Assembly (NCBI RefSeq): GCF_020733705.1
Contig: NZ_JAJFZM010000001.1
Span: 1,674,001 to 1,738,000, forward strand
Origin: Nocardia australiensis
Lineage (GTDB): Bacteria; Actinomycetota; Actinomycetes; Mycobacteriales; Mycobacteriaceae
Reading direction: 5' to 3'
DNA length: 64,000 nucleotides
The stretch's first letter is position 1, and every line of letters starts with the position of its first letter. This document shows positions 8,068-17,978 of this stretch, in pieces. The notes below the pieces were generated by a model, which was given only the letters and a program-made list of their open reading frames with translations, did no database searches and was not told the DNA's origin. A program made the position numbers and the translations under genes.

Positions 8068-9734
8068 TTCAGGAAGCCGACTTTGGTGTAGTCGCGCGAG
8101 GCGAGTCCGAAGGCGCCGTAGTTGGCGAGATTGTCGCGCACCGCATATGTTCCCGCCGCCTGATACAGCGGAAGCGAATAGCCTTCGGCCCAGATCATTT
8201 GATCGCACTGGTTGGCGAGCGCGATCGCCTTCTCCGGGTCGAGTTCCGAGATCGTCTGATCGATCAACGCGTTCAGCTCGGGCGAGCCGATCCTGGCCTT
8301 GTTGCCCTGCAGGTTATTCGGGTCGTAGGCATAGATCTGCGGGAGCGCGCCGAGCGGGAGAACACTGCCACCCCAAGAGAACTGGGCGATATCGAAGTTG
8401 CCCGGATCGACGACATCCTTGAAAAGCCCACTGCCCGGCACGGTCTGAATGTTCAGCTTCACGCCGACAGCGGCCAGGTTCTGCTGCACAATCTGTGCGG
8501 TCTGCACCCACTGGTCCTGCTGATACATCACATCGCGGATTTCGAGCTTGCGCCCGTCCTTTTCGCGAACATCGCCGTTGAGCTTCCAGCCCAGGTCATC
8601 CAGCATTTTCGCGGCGGCGGCGGGGTCGTAGGCGACTGGGGCCGAATTGTCCTGGTAGCCCTTCTGACCCGCCACGAAGACGTGATTGTTCAGCGGCTTC
8701 GGGTCGTCGACAATGCCGTTCTGGCCGGCGGTCGTGATGCCCTGCCGGTCGATCGCCTTCGAAATAGCAATCCGCAGTTGCGGATCCGCGAGCAGCGCAC
8801 CGGGCGCACCATTGAAGGTCAGGTGCGACCAGGTCGGCATCGGCGTGCGCCGGATGACCACATTCTTCGCGTTGCGCGCACCGGTCACATTCTCGATGCC
8901 GGACATGTAGGCGATGTCGAGTTCGTTGTTCTGGATGGCGGGCAGCAGCGCCGAATTGTCCAGGACGCTGAAGGTGACGGTGTCGATTTTCGGGGTGTCA
9001 CCCCACCATTTCGGGTTGCGGCCCAGCGTGATCCGGTTCTGGGCGCGATCGATATTCGTCACCTCGAACGGGCCCGAACTGATCGCGAGACTGTCGCGGT
9101 CCACGCTGTCGAAGGCCTGCGGGTTCTCGGTGACCGCCTTCGGATACAGCGGGCTGAATTGTCCCTTCCATTCGGCATAGGGCTGATTGAAGGTGACGAT
9201 CGCCTGCCGATCGTCCACACCGCGTTCCACCTTCTCGACCCGCTCGAAACCACTGGTCGACGACACGAGGAAGGCACTGTCCCGGCCGCTGAGCGCATTC
9301 GCCTCGGAACGCAGATCCTCCCAGGTAATGGGCGTGCCGTCCGACCACACGGCCTTCGGGTTGATCGTGTAGGTGACCTGCTGCGGCGCGGTGCCGGTCA
9401 GCTGAATATCGGTGAAGTAGTTATGGTCGATCGTGAGCTGTCCCGCGGCATCGCTGAGGAATGCCTGCGGCATTGTCGGCTCTACCACGGCGAAACCGTC
9501 CTCGGTACCGCCATCGATATGCAGATAGTTGAAGCTCGACGGGAACGCGCTCAGGTCCAGACGCAGATTCCCGCCCTCGCGCAGCTCACTCGGATCCCTC
9601 GGATTGATGTCATTGGTGCTGCCGACGGTGCTCGTGCCCCCGGACCCGCCACTGTTATCGGAACACCCGGTCACGATCAATCCGATGGCGACGACCGCAA
9701 CGGCGATCCGGGTGCCTGGGACGCGGATCCTCAT
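8064..9734 (-). CDS. ABC transporter substrate-binding lipoprotein, family 5 (copy 1)
   Basis: 556 aa solute-binding protein of the oligopeptide/dipeptide (SBP_bac_5) family. The signal peptide ends in the lipobox VTGC, so it should be a membrane-anchored lipoprotein. Characteristic family stretches include NPKAVWSDGTPITWEDL near residue 130 and SKAIDRQGI in the second lobe. It is the third of three tandem paralogues following one set of permeases and ATPase. A 34-bp gap separates it from copy 2. Confidence 0.92.
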   Translation of the reverse strand: MRIRVPGTRIAVAVVAIGLIVTGCSDNSGGSGGTSTVGSTNDINPRDPSELREGGNLRLDLSAFPSSFNYLHIDGGTEDGFAVVEPTMPQAFLSDAAGQLTIDHNYFTDIQLTGTAPQQVTYTINPKAVWSDGTPITWEDLRSEANALSGRDSAFLVSSTSGFERVEKVERGVDDRQAIVTFNQPYAEWKGQFSPLYPKAVTENPQAFDSVDRDSLAISSGPFEVTNIDRAQNRITLGRNPKWWGDTPKIDTVTFSVLDNSALLPAIQNNELDIAYMSGIENVTGARNAKNVVIRRTPMPTWSHLTFNGAPGALLADPQLRIAISKAIDRQGITTAGQNGIVDDPKPLNNHVFVAGQKGYQDNSAPVAYDPAAAAKMLDDLGWKLNGDVREKDGRKLEIRDVMYQQDQWVQTAQIVQQNLAAVGVKLNIQTVPGSGLFKDVVDPGNFDIAQFSWGGSVLPLGALPQIYAYDPNNLQGNKARIGSPELNALIDQTISELDPEKAIALANQCDQMIWAEGYSLPLYQAAGTYAVRDNLANYGAFGLASRDYTKVGFLK

Positions 9735-9768
9735 AGGTGGTCCTTCCTGGTCAAGGCGTCGGTCTCGG

Positions 9769-11460
9769 TCATTTCACGAAACCGACCTTGGTGTAGTCGA
9801 TCGAAGAAAGCCCCGTCGCACCAAAGTTGGCGAGGTCCGCCCGCTCGGCCACGGTGCCCGCCGACTGCACGATCGGCAGGGAATAGCCCTCCTCGAAGAT
9901 CATTCGATCGGCCTTGTTCGCCATCTCGATGGCCTTCTCCGGGTCGAGTTCGGAGATGATGTCGTCGATGAGGGCGTTGAGTTCCGGCGATCCGATCCTG
10001 GCCTTGTTGCTTTGCGGGTTGTTCGGGTCGTAGGCGTAGATCTGTGGGAGCGCGCCGAGCGGGAAGATGCTCTTGGCCCAGACGAATTGGGCGATATCGA
10101 AGTTGCCCGGATCGATCACATCGGTGAAAAGCCCATTGCCCGGGTAGGTCTGGATGATCAGCTTGACGCCGATCTGCGCCAGATTCTGCTGTGCGATCTG
10201 CGCCATCTGTGTCCAGGTATCGGCCTGGTACATCACATCGCGGATTTCCAGTTTGCGGCCATCCTTCTCGCGGACGTCACCGTTGAGCTTCCAGCCGAGG
10301 TCGTCGAGCATCTTCGCGGCCTCCTCGGGGTTGTAGGCCACCGATTGCGCGTTGTCCTGGTAGCCCTGCTGGCCGTCCAGATAGATGTGATTGTTGAGCG
10401 GCTTCGGATCGGTGACGATACCGTTCTGGGTCGCGGTCGCGATGGCCTGACGATCGATACCCTTCGAAATCGCCATCCGCAGTTTCGGATCCGCGAGGAT
10501 CGAGCCCGGTGCGCCATTGAAGGTGAAGTGCGAGAAGCGCAGCGCGGGCGCGCGGCGCACCTTGATGCCGGGGGCATTCGCGACGGTCTTCACCTCGTCG
10601 ATGCCGGAGACGCCAGTGGAATCGAGTTCATTGTTCTGTAGGGCGTTCAGCCGCGCGGAGCTGTCGAGCACGCTGTAGGTGACTGTCTCCAGCTTCGGTG
10701 CGTCGCCCCACCATTTCGGGTTGCGGCCGAGCACAATTCGCTGCTGCGGACGGTCGATCGAGGTGATGACGAACGGGCCCGATGACAGCGGCAGCGAATC
10801 GCGATTCACGTCATTGAACGCCTGCGGCGTAGCGGTCGTGGATTTGGGATACAGCGGATTGAACAGACCCTTCCATTCGGCGTAGTGCTGGCCGAGGGTG
10901 ACGATCGCCTGCCGATCGTCCACACCGCGTTCGACCCGATCCACCCGGCTGTAGCCCTGGGTCGCGGACACCTGGAATTCTGGGTTGCGTCCACTGAGCG
11001 CGCTGGCCTGCGAACTCAGATCCTCCCAGGTGATCGGGCTGCCGTCCGACCAGACCGCCTTGGGATTGATCGTGTAGGTAATCTGCTGCGGACTCGTGTT
11101 CGTGAGCTGTATATCGGTGAAGTAGTTGGGATCGATGGTGAGCTCACCCGCCGCATTGGAGTTGACGGTGCCCGGCATTGCCCAGGAGATCAGATCCGCC
11201 GCCTCGCCGTCGGCGTCGACATGCAGAGCATTGAAGCTGGCGGGAAAGTTGGTGAGCGCAAGCCGCAGGTTTCCCCCGTCGCGCAGGGCATCGCGATCGT
11301 GTGGATTGGTATCACTGGCGGCGCTGATCGAACTCGATCCGGACTCCACCGCGGTGTCCGAGCCGCATCCGCCCAGTATCAGCGCGAACGCGACAGCGGG
11401 CGCCGCGACCTGAACGCCTATCCGGCGCCCCCGGCGGCGAGTCATAGGTGCAGAAGTCAT
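9769..11460 (-). CDS. ABC transporter substrate-binding lipoprotein, family 5 (copy 2)
   Basis: 563 aa paralogue of its neighbours, colinear along its whole length and sharing NPKAVWSDGSPITWEDL and SKGIDRQAI. The lipobox is LGGC. The ATG at 11460 overlaps the stop of copy 3 by 4 bp (ATGA), so the two are translationally coupled. The second-lobe sequences differ enough from copies 1 and 3 to suggest distinct ligands. Confidence 0.92.
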   Translation of the reverse strand: MTSAPMTRRRGRRIGVQVAAPAVAFALILGGCGSDTAVESGSSSISAASDTNPHDRDALRDGGNLRLALTNFPASFNALHVDADGEAADLISWAMPGTVNSNAAGELTIDPNYFTDIQLTNTSPQQITYTINPKAVWSDGSPITWEDLSSQASALSGRNPEFQVSATQGYSRVDRVERGVDDRQAIVTLGQHYAEWKGLFNPLYPKSTTATPQAFNDVNRDSLPLSSGPFVITSIDRPQQRIVLGRNPKWWGDAPKLETVTYSVLDSSARLNALQNNELDSTGVSGIDEVKTVANAPGIKVRRAPALRFSHFTFNGAPGSILADPKLRMAISKGIDRQAIATATQNGIVTDPKPLNNHIYLDGQQGYQDNAQSVAYNPEEAAKMLDDLGWKLNGDVREKDGRKLEIRDVMYQADTWTQMAQIAQQNLAQIGVKLIIQTYPGNGLFTDVIDPGNFDIAQFVWAKSIFPLGALPQIYAYDPNNPQSNKARIGSPELNALIDDIISELDPEKAIEMANKADRMIFEEGYSLPIVQSAGTVAERADLANFGATGLSSIDYTKVGFVK

Positions 11461-13166
11461 TTCACGAATCCGATCTTGGTGTAGTCATAGGACGCGAGCC
11501 CAGGGGACCCGATATTCGCCAGCGCGGCCCGGGCGCCGTAGCTGCCGTCGGATTGGGTGATCGGCAGGGAGTGCCCCTCCTCGAACACTTTTCGATCTAC
11601 TTCGTTGGCGAGTTCGATCGCCTTGGCCGGATCCAGTTCCGCGAGGGTGCGGTCGATGAGGTCGTTGAGTTCCGGTGAGCCGATACGGCCGTAATTGCCC
11701 TGCAGGTCGGTCGGGTCGTAGCGGTAGATCTGGCGAATGCTGCGGAGCGGGAACGAATCCCCCTGGAAGATGAACTGGGCGGCGTCGAAGTCGCCCGGCT
11801 GAATGACATCGGTGAAGTACCCGATGCCGGGCTTGGTGTCGATGGTCAGTTTGACGCCGATCCCGGCGAGATTCTGCTGGATGATCTGGGCGATCTGTAT
11901 CCAGAGCGGGTCGTTGTACATGACATCGCGAATGACCAGCTGGCGGCCGTCCTTCTCCCGCACATCGCCATTCAATTTCCAGCCGAGCGCATCGAGTTCG
12001 CGCGCCGCGGCATCCGGGTCGTAGCCGAGGCTGTTGTCCCGGTATCCCTCCTGGCCTTGCAGGAAGATGTGATTGTTCAATGGCTTCGGATGCTCGACCA
12101 AACCGTTCTGGGTCGCGGTGGCGATACCCTGCCGGTCGATGGCCTTCGTAATCGCGACCCGCACTTGCGGATCGGCGAGGATCGATCCGGGTGCGCCGTT
12201 GAAAGTGATGTGCCGCCAACGGTTGCCGGGTGCCCGACGTAAGACCAGGTCCTGGGTGTTGCGCACCGTTTTGACCTCGTCGACTGACCCGAGCATGACG
12301 AGGTCGACTTCATTGTTCTGTAGGGCACCCACCCAGGCCGCGTGGTCGAGCACGCTGTAGGTGATGGTGTCGAGTTTCGGGGTCGCGCCCCACCATTTCG
12401 GATTGCGGCCCAGCACGATTCGGCCCTGCGCGCGATCGGTTGATTGGATCTGGAACGGACCCGCGGTCGGCCCCATGGCGTCGGCCAGGCTTTTGTTGAA
12501 CGAATCCGGATCGGCGGTAACGGATTTCGGAAACAGCGACGAATTGCCCGAGAACTGCCCACGCCATTCCGCGTACGGCTGTTTGAACGTGAGGACGGCC
12601 TGGCGGTCGTCGACGCCGCGTTCCACCCGGTCCACGAACTCGAAGCCATTGGTGATCGCGATCAGGAAGCGTTTGTCGGCCCCGCTGAGAGCAGCCGCCT
12701 GCGAACGGATGTCCTCCCAGGTGATGGGGCTGCCGTCGGACCAGACTGCCTTCGGGTTGATTGTGTAGGTGACCTGCTGCGGTTCGGTATCGGTCAGCGC
12801 GACATCGGTGAAATAGTCGGTATTGAGCGAAAGCTTGCCCGCCGCGTCGACATTGAACGAGCGCGGCATCATCGGCCGTTCGATATCGGCGATCTCGCCA
12901 TCGTTGCCGTCATTGGACAGGGTGTTCCAGTTTGCCGGGTAGCTGGTGGTCGCCAGGCGCAGGTTGCCGCCGTCGCGCACCTCGTCGGCGTTCTTCGGAT
13001 TGATATCGCTGGTGGTGCCGATGGCATCCGATAGTCCCGTCGCCGAGTCCGTGTCGTTCGCCCCACACCCGGTAGCGATCAGTCCGACCACGACCACCGG
13101 CACCGCACAGCGCACGGCGAACATTCGGGATGAGCCCGTCCAGGCTCGGCTCGATCGGACCCGCAT
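11457..13166 (-). CDS. ABC transporter substrate-binding lipoprotein, family 5 (copy 3, operon-proximal)
   Basis: 569 aa, first of the three tandem binding proteins after the ATPase gene. It has an Arg-rich N-terminus, a hydrophobic core and the lipobox ATGC. It shares the family stretches NPKAVWSDGSPITWEDI and TKAIDRQGI and the same C-terminal ending (TKIGFVK; copies 1 and 2 end TKVGFLK and TKVGFVK). It starts 24 bp after the ATPase stop. Confidence 0.92.
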   Translation of the reverse strand: MRVRSSRAWTGSSRMFAVRCAVPVVVVGLIATGCGANDTDSATGLSDAIGTTSDINPKNADEVRDGGNLRLATTSYPANWNTLSNDGNDGEIADIERPMMPRSFNVDAAGKLSLNTDYFTDVALTDTEPQQVTYTINPKAVWSDGSPITWEDIRSQAAALSGADKRFLIAITNGFEFVDRVERGVDDRQAVLTFKQPYAEWRGQFSGNSSLFPKSVTADPDSFNKSLADAMGPTAGPFQIQSTDRAQGRIVLGRNPKWWGATPKLDTITYSVLDHAAWVGALQNNEVDLVMLGSVDEVKTVRNTQDLVLRRAPGNRWRHITFNGAPGSILADPQVRVAITKAIDRQGIATATQNGLVEHPKPLNNHIFLQGQEGYRDNSLGYDPDAAARELDALGWKLNGDVREKDGRQLVIRDVMYNDPLWIQIAQIIQQNLAGIGVKLTIDTKPGIGYFTDVIQPGDFDAAQFIFQGDSFPLRSIRQIYRYDPTDLQGNYGRIGSPELNDLIDRTLAELDPAKAIELANEVDRKVFEEGHSLPITQSDGSYGARAALANIGSPGLASYDYTKIGFVK

Positions 13167-13190
13167 AGCGCTCTCCTTGCTTCCTGGCCG

Positions 13191-15056
13191 CTACCGGCTG
13201 ACGACCGGCACCGGAACCGCGTCGATCAGCTCCCTGGTGTATTCATTGCGCGGATCGGCGAATATTTGTTCGGCGGGGCCGGATTCGACGATCTTGCCGC
13301 GACGCATCACCGCGATGTCGTGAGCGAGATTTCGCACCACCGACAGATCGTGGGAGACGAACAGATAGGACAGACCACGTTCTACCTGTAGGTCGCGCAG
13401 CAGATTCAGCACACCCGCCTGGATCGATACATCCAGTGAGGAAACCGGCTCGTCGAGGACGAGCAGTTCCGGATCGAGGGCAAGCGCGCGGGCGATGCTG
13501 ATGCGCTGCTTCTGCCCGCCGGAGAAATCGCCGGGGTAGCGATCGGAGTGTTCGGGCCGCAGGCCGACCTGTTCGAGCAATTCCGGAACCCGGCGGGTGA
13601 TTTCAGCGCGTGCGCGACCATCGATGCGTAGCGGTTCGGCCAGCGCGTCGAAGATCGGCAGGCGCGGATCCAGCGAGGCGGTGGGGTCCTGGAAGACGAT
13701 CTGCATCTTCCGGCGAATCTCTCGCTTGCGTGCCTTGGTCAGAGTGGCGACGTCGCTGCCGAGGATTTCGATGCTGCCGGATTCGGGCGTGACCAGGTCG
13801 AGTATCTGGGTGAGTGTGGTTGATTTCCCGGATCCGGACTCGCCGACCAGTGCCAGTGTGCGGCCCGCCCTGACCTCGAAACTGATGCCGTCGACCGCGC
13901 GGACCTCCCCCTTGCGGCGGCGCAACACGACACCCGAGGTAATCGGGAAGGTCTTCACCAGATCCGAAACCTTCAGCACCACACGGTCATCGCTGCCCGC
14001 CTCGGTCGCCGGCTCGGAGATCTCCTGGCGGTAGGCCGCGAACAGGTCGGCGGGACCGACCTCAGCGGTTCGAATACAGGCGGCGCGGTGGCCCGGATTG
14101 GTTTTCTCCAACGGCGGCTCGGCGGCCCGGCAATTCTCGACCGCGATCGGGCATCGCGGCGCGAACGAACAGCCTGGCGGCAGCGCGTGCATGGCGGGTG
14201 GCGCACCGACAATGGGAATGAGCGGGGTGCGGGCGGGGCCGTCGATACGCGGAATGGAACCGAGCAACCCCACCGTGTACGGCATCCTCGGTGTATTGAA
14301 AAGCTCTGTGGTGTTGGCAGTTTCGACAATCTTTCCGGCATACATCACCGCGACCCGATCGGCGAGCGTGGCGGCGATACCCATGTCGTGGGTGATCATG
14401 ATGACACCGGCGCCGGTGATATCGCGGGCCTTGCGCAATAGGCCGAGAATCTGTTTCTGCACCGTCACATCGAGTGCGGTGGTCGGTTCGTCGCAGATGA
14501 TCAGTGCCGGATCGTTGGCAATGGCCATCGCGATGACCACGCGCTGGCGCATACCGCCGGAGAATTCGTGCGGAAACATTTTGGCGCGCACTTCCGGCTC
14601 GCTGATGCCGACCAGCCCGAGCAGGTCAACCGCCTTGGCTGCGGCTTCCTTCTTGCTCGTGGATCCGTGCGCGAGCAGTGCCTCCGCGATCTGATCGCCG
14701 ACCCGGTACACCGGTGTCAACGCCGAGAGCGGGTCCTGGAACACCATGCTGATGGAACTGCCACGCAGCTTGGACAATTGGCGGTCCCCGAGCCCGAGTA
14801 GCTCGCGTCCGCGCAACCGGATGGAACCGTTCACGCGGGCCTGTTCGGGCAGTAGCCCGATCACCGCGAGCGAGGACACCGATTTACCCGAACCGGATTC
14901 GCCGACAATGGCGAGCACCTCGCCGTCGGACACGGTGTAGTTCACCCCGCGCACCGCGTCGATGCGGCCCTCCTCGCTGGGGAAGGAGACCCGCAGGTCG
15001 GTGACCTCCAATAGCGGTGCGGTCGAACTCTTTTCGGGGGTGCTCGCGCCTGTCAT
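13191..15056 (-). CDS. Fused double ATP-binding subunit of a peptide ABC transporter
   Basis: 621 aa carrying two complete ABC modules in one chain, equivalent to DppD-DppF fused. The first has Walker A GESGSGKS, signature SGGMRQR and Walker [12 protein letters not shown], followed by the oligopeptide-transporter C-terminal region with clustered Cys residues (CSFAPRCP...C). The second has [16 protein letters not shown] and [11 protein letters not shown]. It overlaps the preceding permease gene by 4 bp. Together with the two permeases it would power import for the three binding proteins. Confidence 0.95.
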   Translation of the reverse strand: MTGASTPEKSSTAPLLEVTDLRVSFPSEEGRIDAVRGVNYTVSDGEVLAIVGESGSGKSVSSLAVIGLLPEQARVNGSIRLRGRELLGLGDRQLSKLRGSSISMVFQDPLSALTPVYRVGDQIAEALLAHGSTSKKEAAAKAVDLLGLVGISEPEVRAKMFPHEFSGGMRQRVVIAMAIANDPALIICDEPTTALDVTVQKQILGLLRKARDITGAGVIMITHDMGIAATLADRVAVMYAGKIVETANTTELFNTPRMPYTVGLLGSIPRIDGPARTPLIPIVGAPPAMHALPPGCSFAPRCPIAVENCRAAEPPLEKTNPGHRAACIRTAEVGPADLFAAYRQEISEPATEAGSDDRVVLKVSDLVKTFPITSGVVLRRRKGEVRAVDGISFEVRAGRTLALVGESGSGKSTTLTQILDLVTPESGSIEILGSDVATLTKARKREIRRKMQIVFQDPTASLDPRLPIFDALAEPLRIDGRARAEITRRVPELLEQVGLRPEHSDRYPGDFSGGQKQRISIARALALDPELLVLDEPVSSLDVSIQAGVLNLLRDLQVERGLSYLFVSHDLSVVRNLAHDIAVMRRGKIVESGPAEQIFADPRNEYTRELIDAVPVPVVSR

Positions 15057-16003
15057 GCCTGACCCTTCTTCCGCGAGTCCTTCTTGCGCGAGTCCTTCTT
15101 GCGTGACCGCGCCCGCTTGGCACCCGGATCGAACGCGTCGCGCAGGCCGTCACCGATCAGGTTCGCGCTGAGCACCGTGATGATCAGCAGGCCACCGGCG
15201 AACAGGAACAACCACGGATAGGTGAGCGCCGACTTGGTGCCCGCCGCGATCAGTGAGCCGAGCGACACATCCGGCGGCTGCACGCCGAAACCGAGGAAGC
15301 TCAAACCGGTTTCGGCCATGATCGCCGCGCCGACGCTCAATGTGGTGTCGATGATCAGGATCGACGCGATATTGGGAATGATGTGGCTGACGATCACCGT
15401 CCGCGTCGGCGCGCCCATATATCTTGCGGCCTTGACGAATTCGCGATCACGCAGGCTCAGCGTCAGCCCGCGCACGATGCGCGCGCTGATCATCCAGCCG
15501 AACACGGCGAGCAGCACGATGAGCAACGCGATCGATCCGCTGCCCTTCGTGCGCGGCGCGAACAGCGCGATGATGATGAAGCTCGGCACCACGAGCAGCA
15601 GATCGACCACCCACATGATGGCCCGATCGGTCCAGCCACCCAGTAGCCCCGCCATCGATCCCGCCGTCGCGGCGATGGCGGTGGAGAACAGCGCGACGCA
15701 TAAGCCGATGACCAATGACTTCTGTAGACCGCGCAGGGTCTGCGCGAGGACATCCTGGCCGATCTGCGTGGTGCCGAAGGGATGTTCGGGACTCGGAGGC
15801 TTCAGCAGCGCGGTGTAATCCAGCTGTTGATAGTCATAGGCCAGAAACGGTGGCAGCGCGAAACTACCGATGAACAACACGATCAGCACCACCGCGCCCG
15901 CGATGGCGGGCTTATTGCGCAGGAAGCGTCGCCAGACGAGTCTGCGTCGTCCCGAGGCCGAGACCTCCGGCGCACCCTGAACGATGATCTCGGCTTCTGT
16001 CAT
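15053..16003 (-). CDS. Peptide ABC transporter permease, DppC type
   Basis: 316 aa from the ATG at 16003, which overlaps the TGA of the upstream permease (ATGA). Six or so membrane segments are present, with the inner-membrane coupling motif in the region [24 protein letters not shown], typical of DppC/OppC. The C-terminus is a lysine/arginine repeat ([16 protein letters not shown]), cytoplasmic and unusual for the family. Confidence 0.93.
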   Translation of the reverse strand: MTEAEIIVQGAPEVSASGRRRLVWRRFLRNKPAIAGAVVLIVLFIGSFALPPFLAYDYQQLDYTALLKPPSPEHPFGTTQIGQDVLAQTLRGLQKSLVIGLCVALFSTAIAATAGSMAGLLGGWTDRAIMWVVDLLLVVPSFIIIALFAPRTKGSGSIALLIVLLAVFGWMISARIVRGLTLSLRDREFVKAARYMGAPTRTVIVSHIIPNIASILIIDTTLSVGAAIMAETGLSFLGFGVQPPDVSLGSLIAAGTKSALTYPWLFLFAGGLLIITVLSANLIGDGLRDAFDPGAKRARSRKKDSRKKDSRKKGQA

Positions 16004-16977
16004 CCCACACGCACCCTGGGGTCGAGAATCGCGTAAACAATGTCCGACAGCAGGCCCGACACCAGCACCACGAGCCCGGCGAAGGCTGTCACCGTCACCA
16101 CCACGTAGAGATCCTGGGCGTTGATGGAATCGACCAGCCACTCACCGACGCCGTGCCAGCCGAAGATCTTCTCGGTGAACGTCGCACCCGTGATGAGCCC
16201 GCCGAGACTGTAGGCGAACAGCGTTGCCATCGGGATCAGCGCGGTACGTAGGCCGTGCTTGTATAGCGCCCTGTTGCGGGTGAGGCCCTTGGCGCGGGCG
16301 GTGCGGATGAAGTCGCTCTGCAACACATCGAGCATCGCGTTGCGCTGGTAGCGGCTGTAGCCGGCCATAGCGCCGAGCGCCAGGCCGGCAGTCGGCAGTA
16401 CCAAATGCTGGACACGGTCCAGCAACTGCGGCCAGAAGCCCTCGACCGCATTGGCCGAAGTCTCTCCGGTGTAGAGGAATATTTGCGAGCCGGTCAGCGA
16501 ATTAATCTCCAGCGCACCATATTTCAGCAACGTGGCGAGTAAGAACACCGGCGTGCTCAGGATCAGCAGCGAGATGACCGTGGTGAAGTAATCGCTGAAT
16601 TTGTACTGTCTGATCGCCCCGGCCGCGCCGATCAACACGCCGAGTACCGTGCCCACCAGTGAACCAACGATCAACAGTCGCAAACTCACCGCGACCCGAC
16701 GTGGCAACTCCTCGCTGACCGGCTGCCCGGAGAGCGTGGTGCCGAAATCGCCGTGCGGGATACCTTTCAGCCAGGTCACATAGCGCTGCGGGATCGGATC
16801 GTTGAGATGCAGTTGCTCGGCCTTGGCGTCGATCACGGCCTGCGGTGGTCGTGGATTGCGCTGTTCGAGACTGTCCAACGGCCGGAACGTCAGCGACGCC
16901 AGGCTGAACGTCAAGAACGAGGCCAGCAGCAACAGCACGACATAATTCAGCGCGCGTCGTAGCAAAAAGCCGGTCAT
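16000..16977 (-). CDS. Peptide ABC transporter permease, DppB type
   Basis: 325 aa, first gene of the leftward transporter operon. The N-terminal segment LLRRALNYVVLLLLASFLTF and the coupling loop DFIRTARAKGLTRNRALYKH identify a DppB/OppB permease. Several membrane spans follow. It begins 160 bp from the divergently transcribed Pro/Tyr-rich membrane protein gene, so the operon promoter should lie in that gap. Confidence 0.93.
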   Translation of the reverse strand: MTGFLLRRALNYVVLLLLASFLTFSLASLTFRPLDSLEQRNPRPPQAVIDAKAEQLHLNDPIPQRYVTWLKGIPHGDFGTTLSGQPVSEELPRRVAVSLRLLIVGSLVGTVLGVLIGAAGAIRQYKFSDYFTTVISLLILSTPVFLLATLLKYGALEINSLTGSQIFLYTGETSANAVEGFWPQLLDRVQHLVLPTAGLALGAMAGYSRYQRNAMLDVLQSDFIRTARAKGLTRNRALYKHGLRTALIPMATLFAYSLGGLITGATFTEKIFGWHGVGEWLVDSINAQDLYVVVTVTAFAGLVVLVSGLLSDIVYAILDPRVRVG

Positions 16978-17136
16978 CAGTCCTCTGGTCTTACGGCTGG
17001 ACAGGGCCAGCGTCGGTTCTTAGCCCCCGATCATAAGGACGTCAGTGCTTGCGTGCGTGCCACGCGGGGGCTGCGGCATGTCCTCTATTCTGTCGGTATC
17101 GGTGCGACAGGACTTTGCCGACGCGGAGGGGGCGAC

Positions 17137-17931
17137 ATGAACTACCCGCAGTATCCAGGTGGCTACGACCCATATCTCACAACGGCGCCGCCGAGTGGGG
17201 TGACCGCCATCATTGCCGGTGTGCTCGCGGCAATCGGCAGTGTCGGGCAGCTCTTCGGCGGTGGCAGCAGCATCTTCGTCGCTACCGCAATGGGTCCTGA
17301 CCTGATCGGATCCGATTCGACCGGGCTGTTCGGGTACGGCTGGTATCCGTCCTACGCCGTGGCGAACGGCGTATTCGCGATTATTGCGGCGATCCTGCTC
17401 GGGGCGGGCGCGGTCACGTTGTTCGGCAAGAAGCCCCTTGGTCGCATCCTCATCGCCGCCGGCTGCGCGATTGTGGTCCTGGCGGGGCTCGCGGGGTTTG
17501 TGATCACGCTGAGTCTCGGCGCGTTCAGCGGTGCCGGGCTGATCGGCAGTGGCATCGGCGGCGTGATCGGCTTGCTCTTCCCGATAGCGACCGTGGTCCT
17601 CGCGCTTGTGCCCGCGACGGCCAAGTGGCTCGCCTACCACCAGACTGCCGGTTATCCGCAGGGCGGGCAGGCGGGGTACCCGCCACCGCCTCCGGTACCG
17701 GGTGGGTATCCGCAGGTAGGGCCGCCCGGTTACCCATCGCAGGGTCCGTCGGGGTATCCGCAGCCGGGTCAGCAGGCGTATCCATCGGCGGCGCCATCCG
17801 GCTACCCGCAGGCGGCGCCGTCGCCATATCCGTCCCAGCCGTCGGCATATCCCGCCCAGCCGTCGGCGTATCCGAAATCCGATCCGCAGGTGTCGCCCGA
17901 CGATGCCACGTGGCGTCGACCATCCTCCTAG
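17137..17931 (+). CDS. Membrane protein with Pro/Tyr/Gly-rich C-terminal tail
   Basis: 264 aa from the ATG at 17137, preceded by GGAGGGGG; an upstream in-frame start at 17053 lacks this site. A short Tyr-rich N-terminus is followed by four hydrophobic segments (about residues 20-160) and then a low-complexity tail of repeated GYPQ/AYPS-like units. Such tails occur in actinobacterial membrane proteins of unknown role. Function not recognised. Confidence 0.8.
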   Translation: MNYPQYPGGYDPYLTTAPPSGVTAIIAGVLAAIGSVGQLFGGGSSIFVATAMGPDLIGSDSTGLFGYGWYPSYAVANGVFAIIAAILLGAGAVTLFGKKPLGRILIAAGCAIVVLAGLAGFVITLSLGAFSGAGLIGSGIGGVIGLLFPIATVVLALVPATAKWLAYHQTAGYPQGGQAGYPPPPPVPGGYPQVGPPGYPSQGPSGYPQPGQQAYPSAAPSGYPQAAPSPYPSQPSAYPAQPSAYPKSDPQVSPDDATWRRPSS

Positions 17932-17978
17932 CAGCGCATCGCGATCGTCTCGAGACCGTTTTCGGGCAGGATGAGTGG

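Noticed and set aside
8037..9959. 640-aa plus-strand frame across binding-protein copy 1
   Set aside because: Antisense shadow; the opposite strand has a lipobox, family motifs and operon context.
11485..12219. Long minus-strand frame inside binding-protein copy 3
   Set aside because: It overlaps a well-supported gene in another frame and is Arg/Pro-rich, as expected of a shadow in high-GC DNA.
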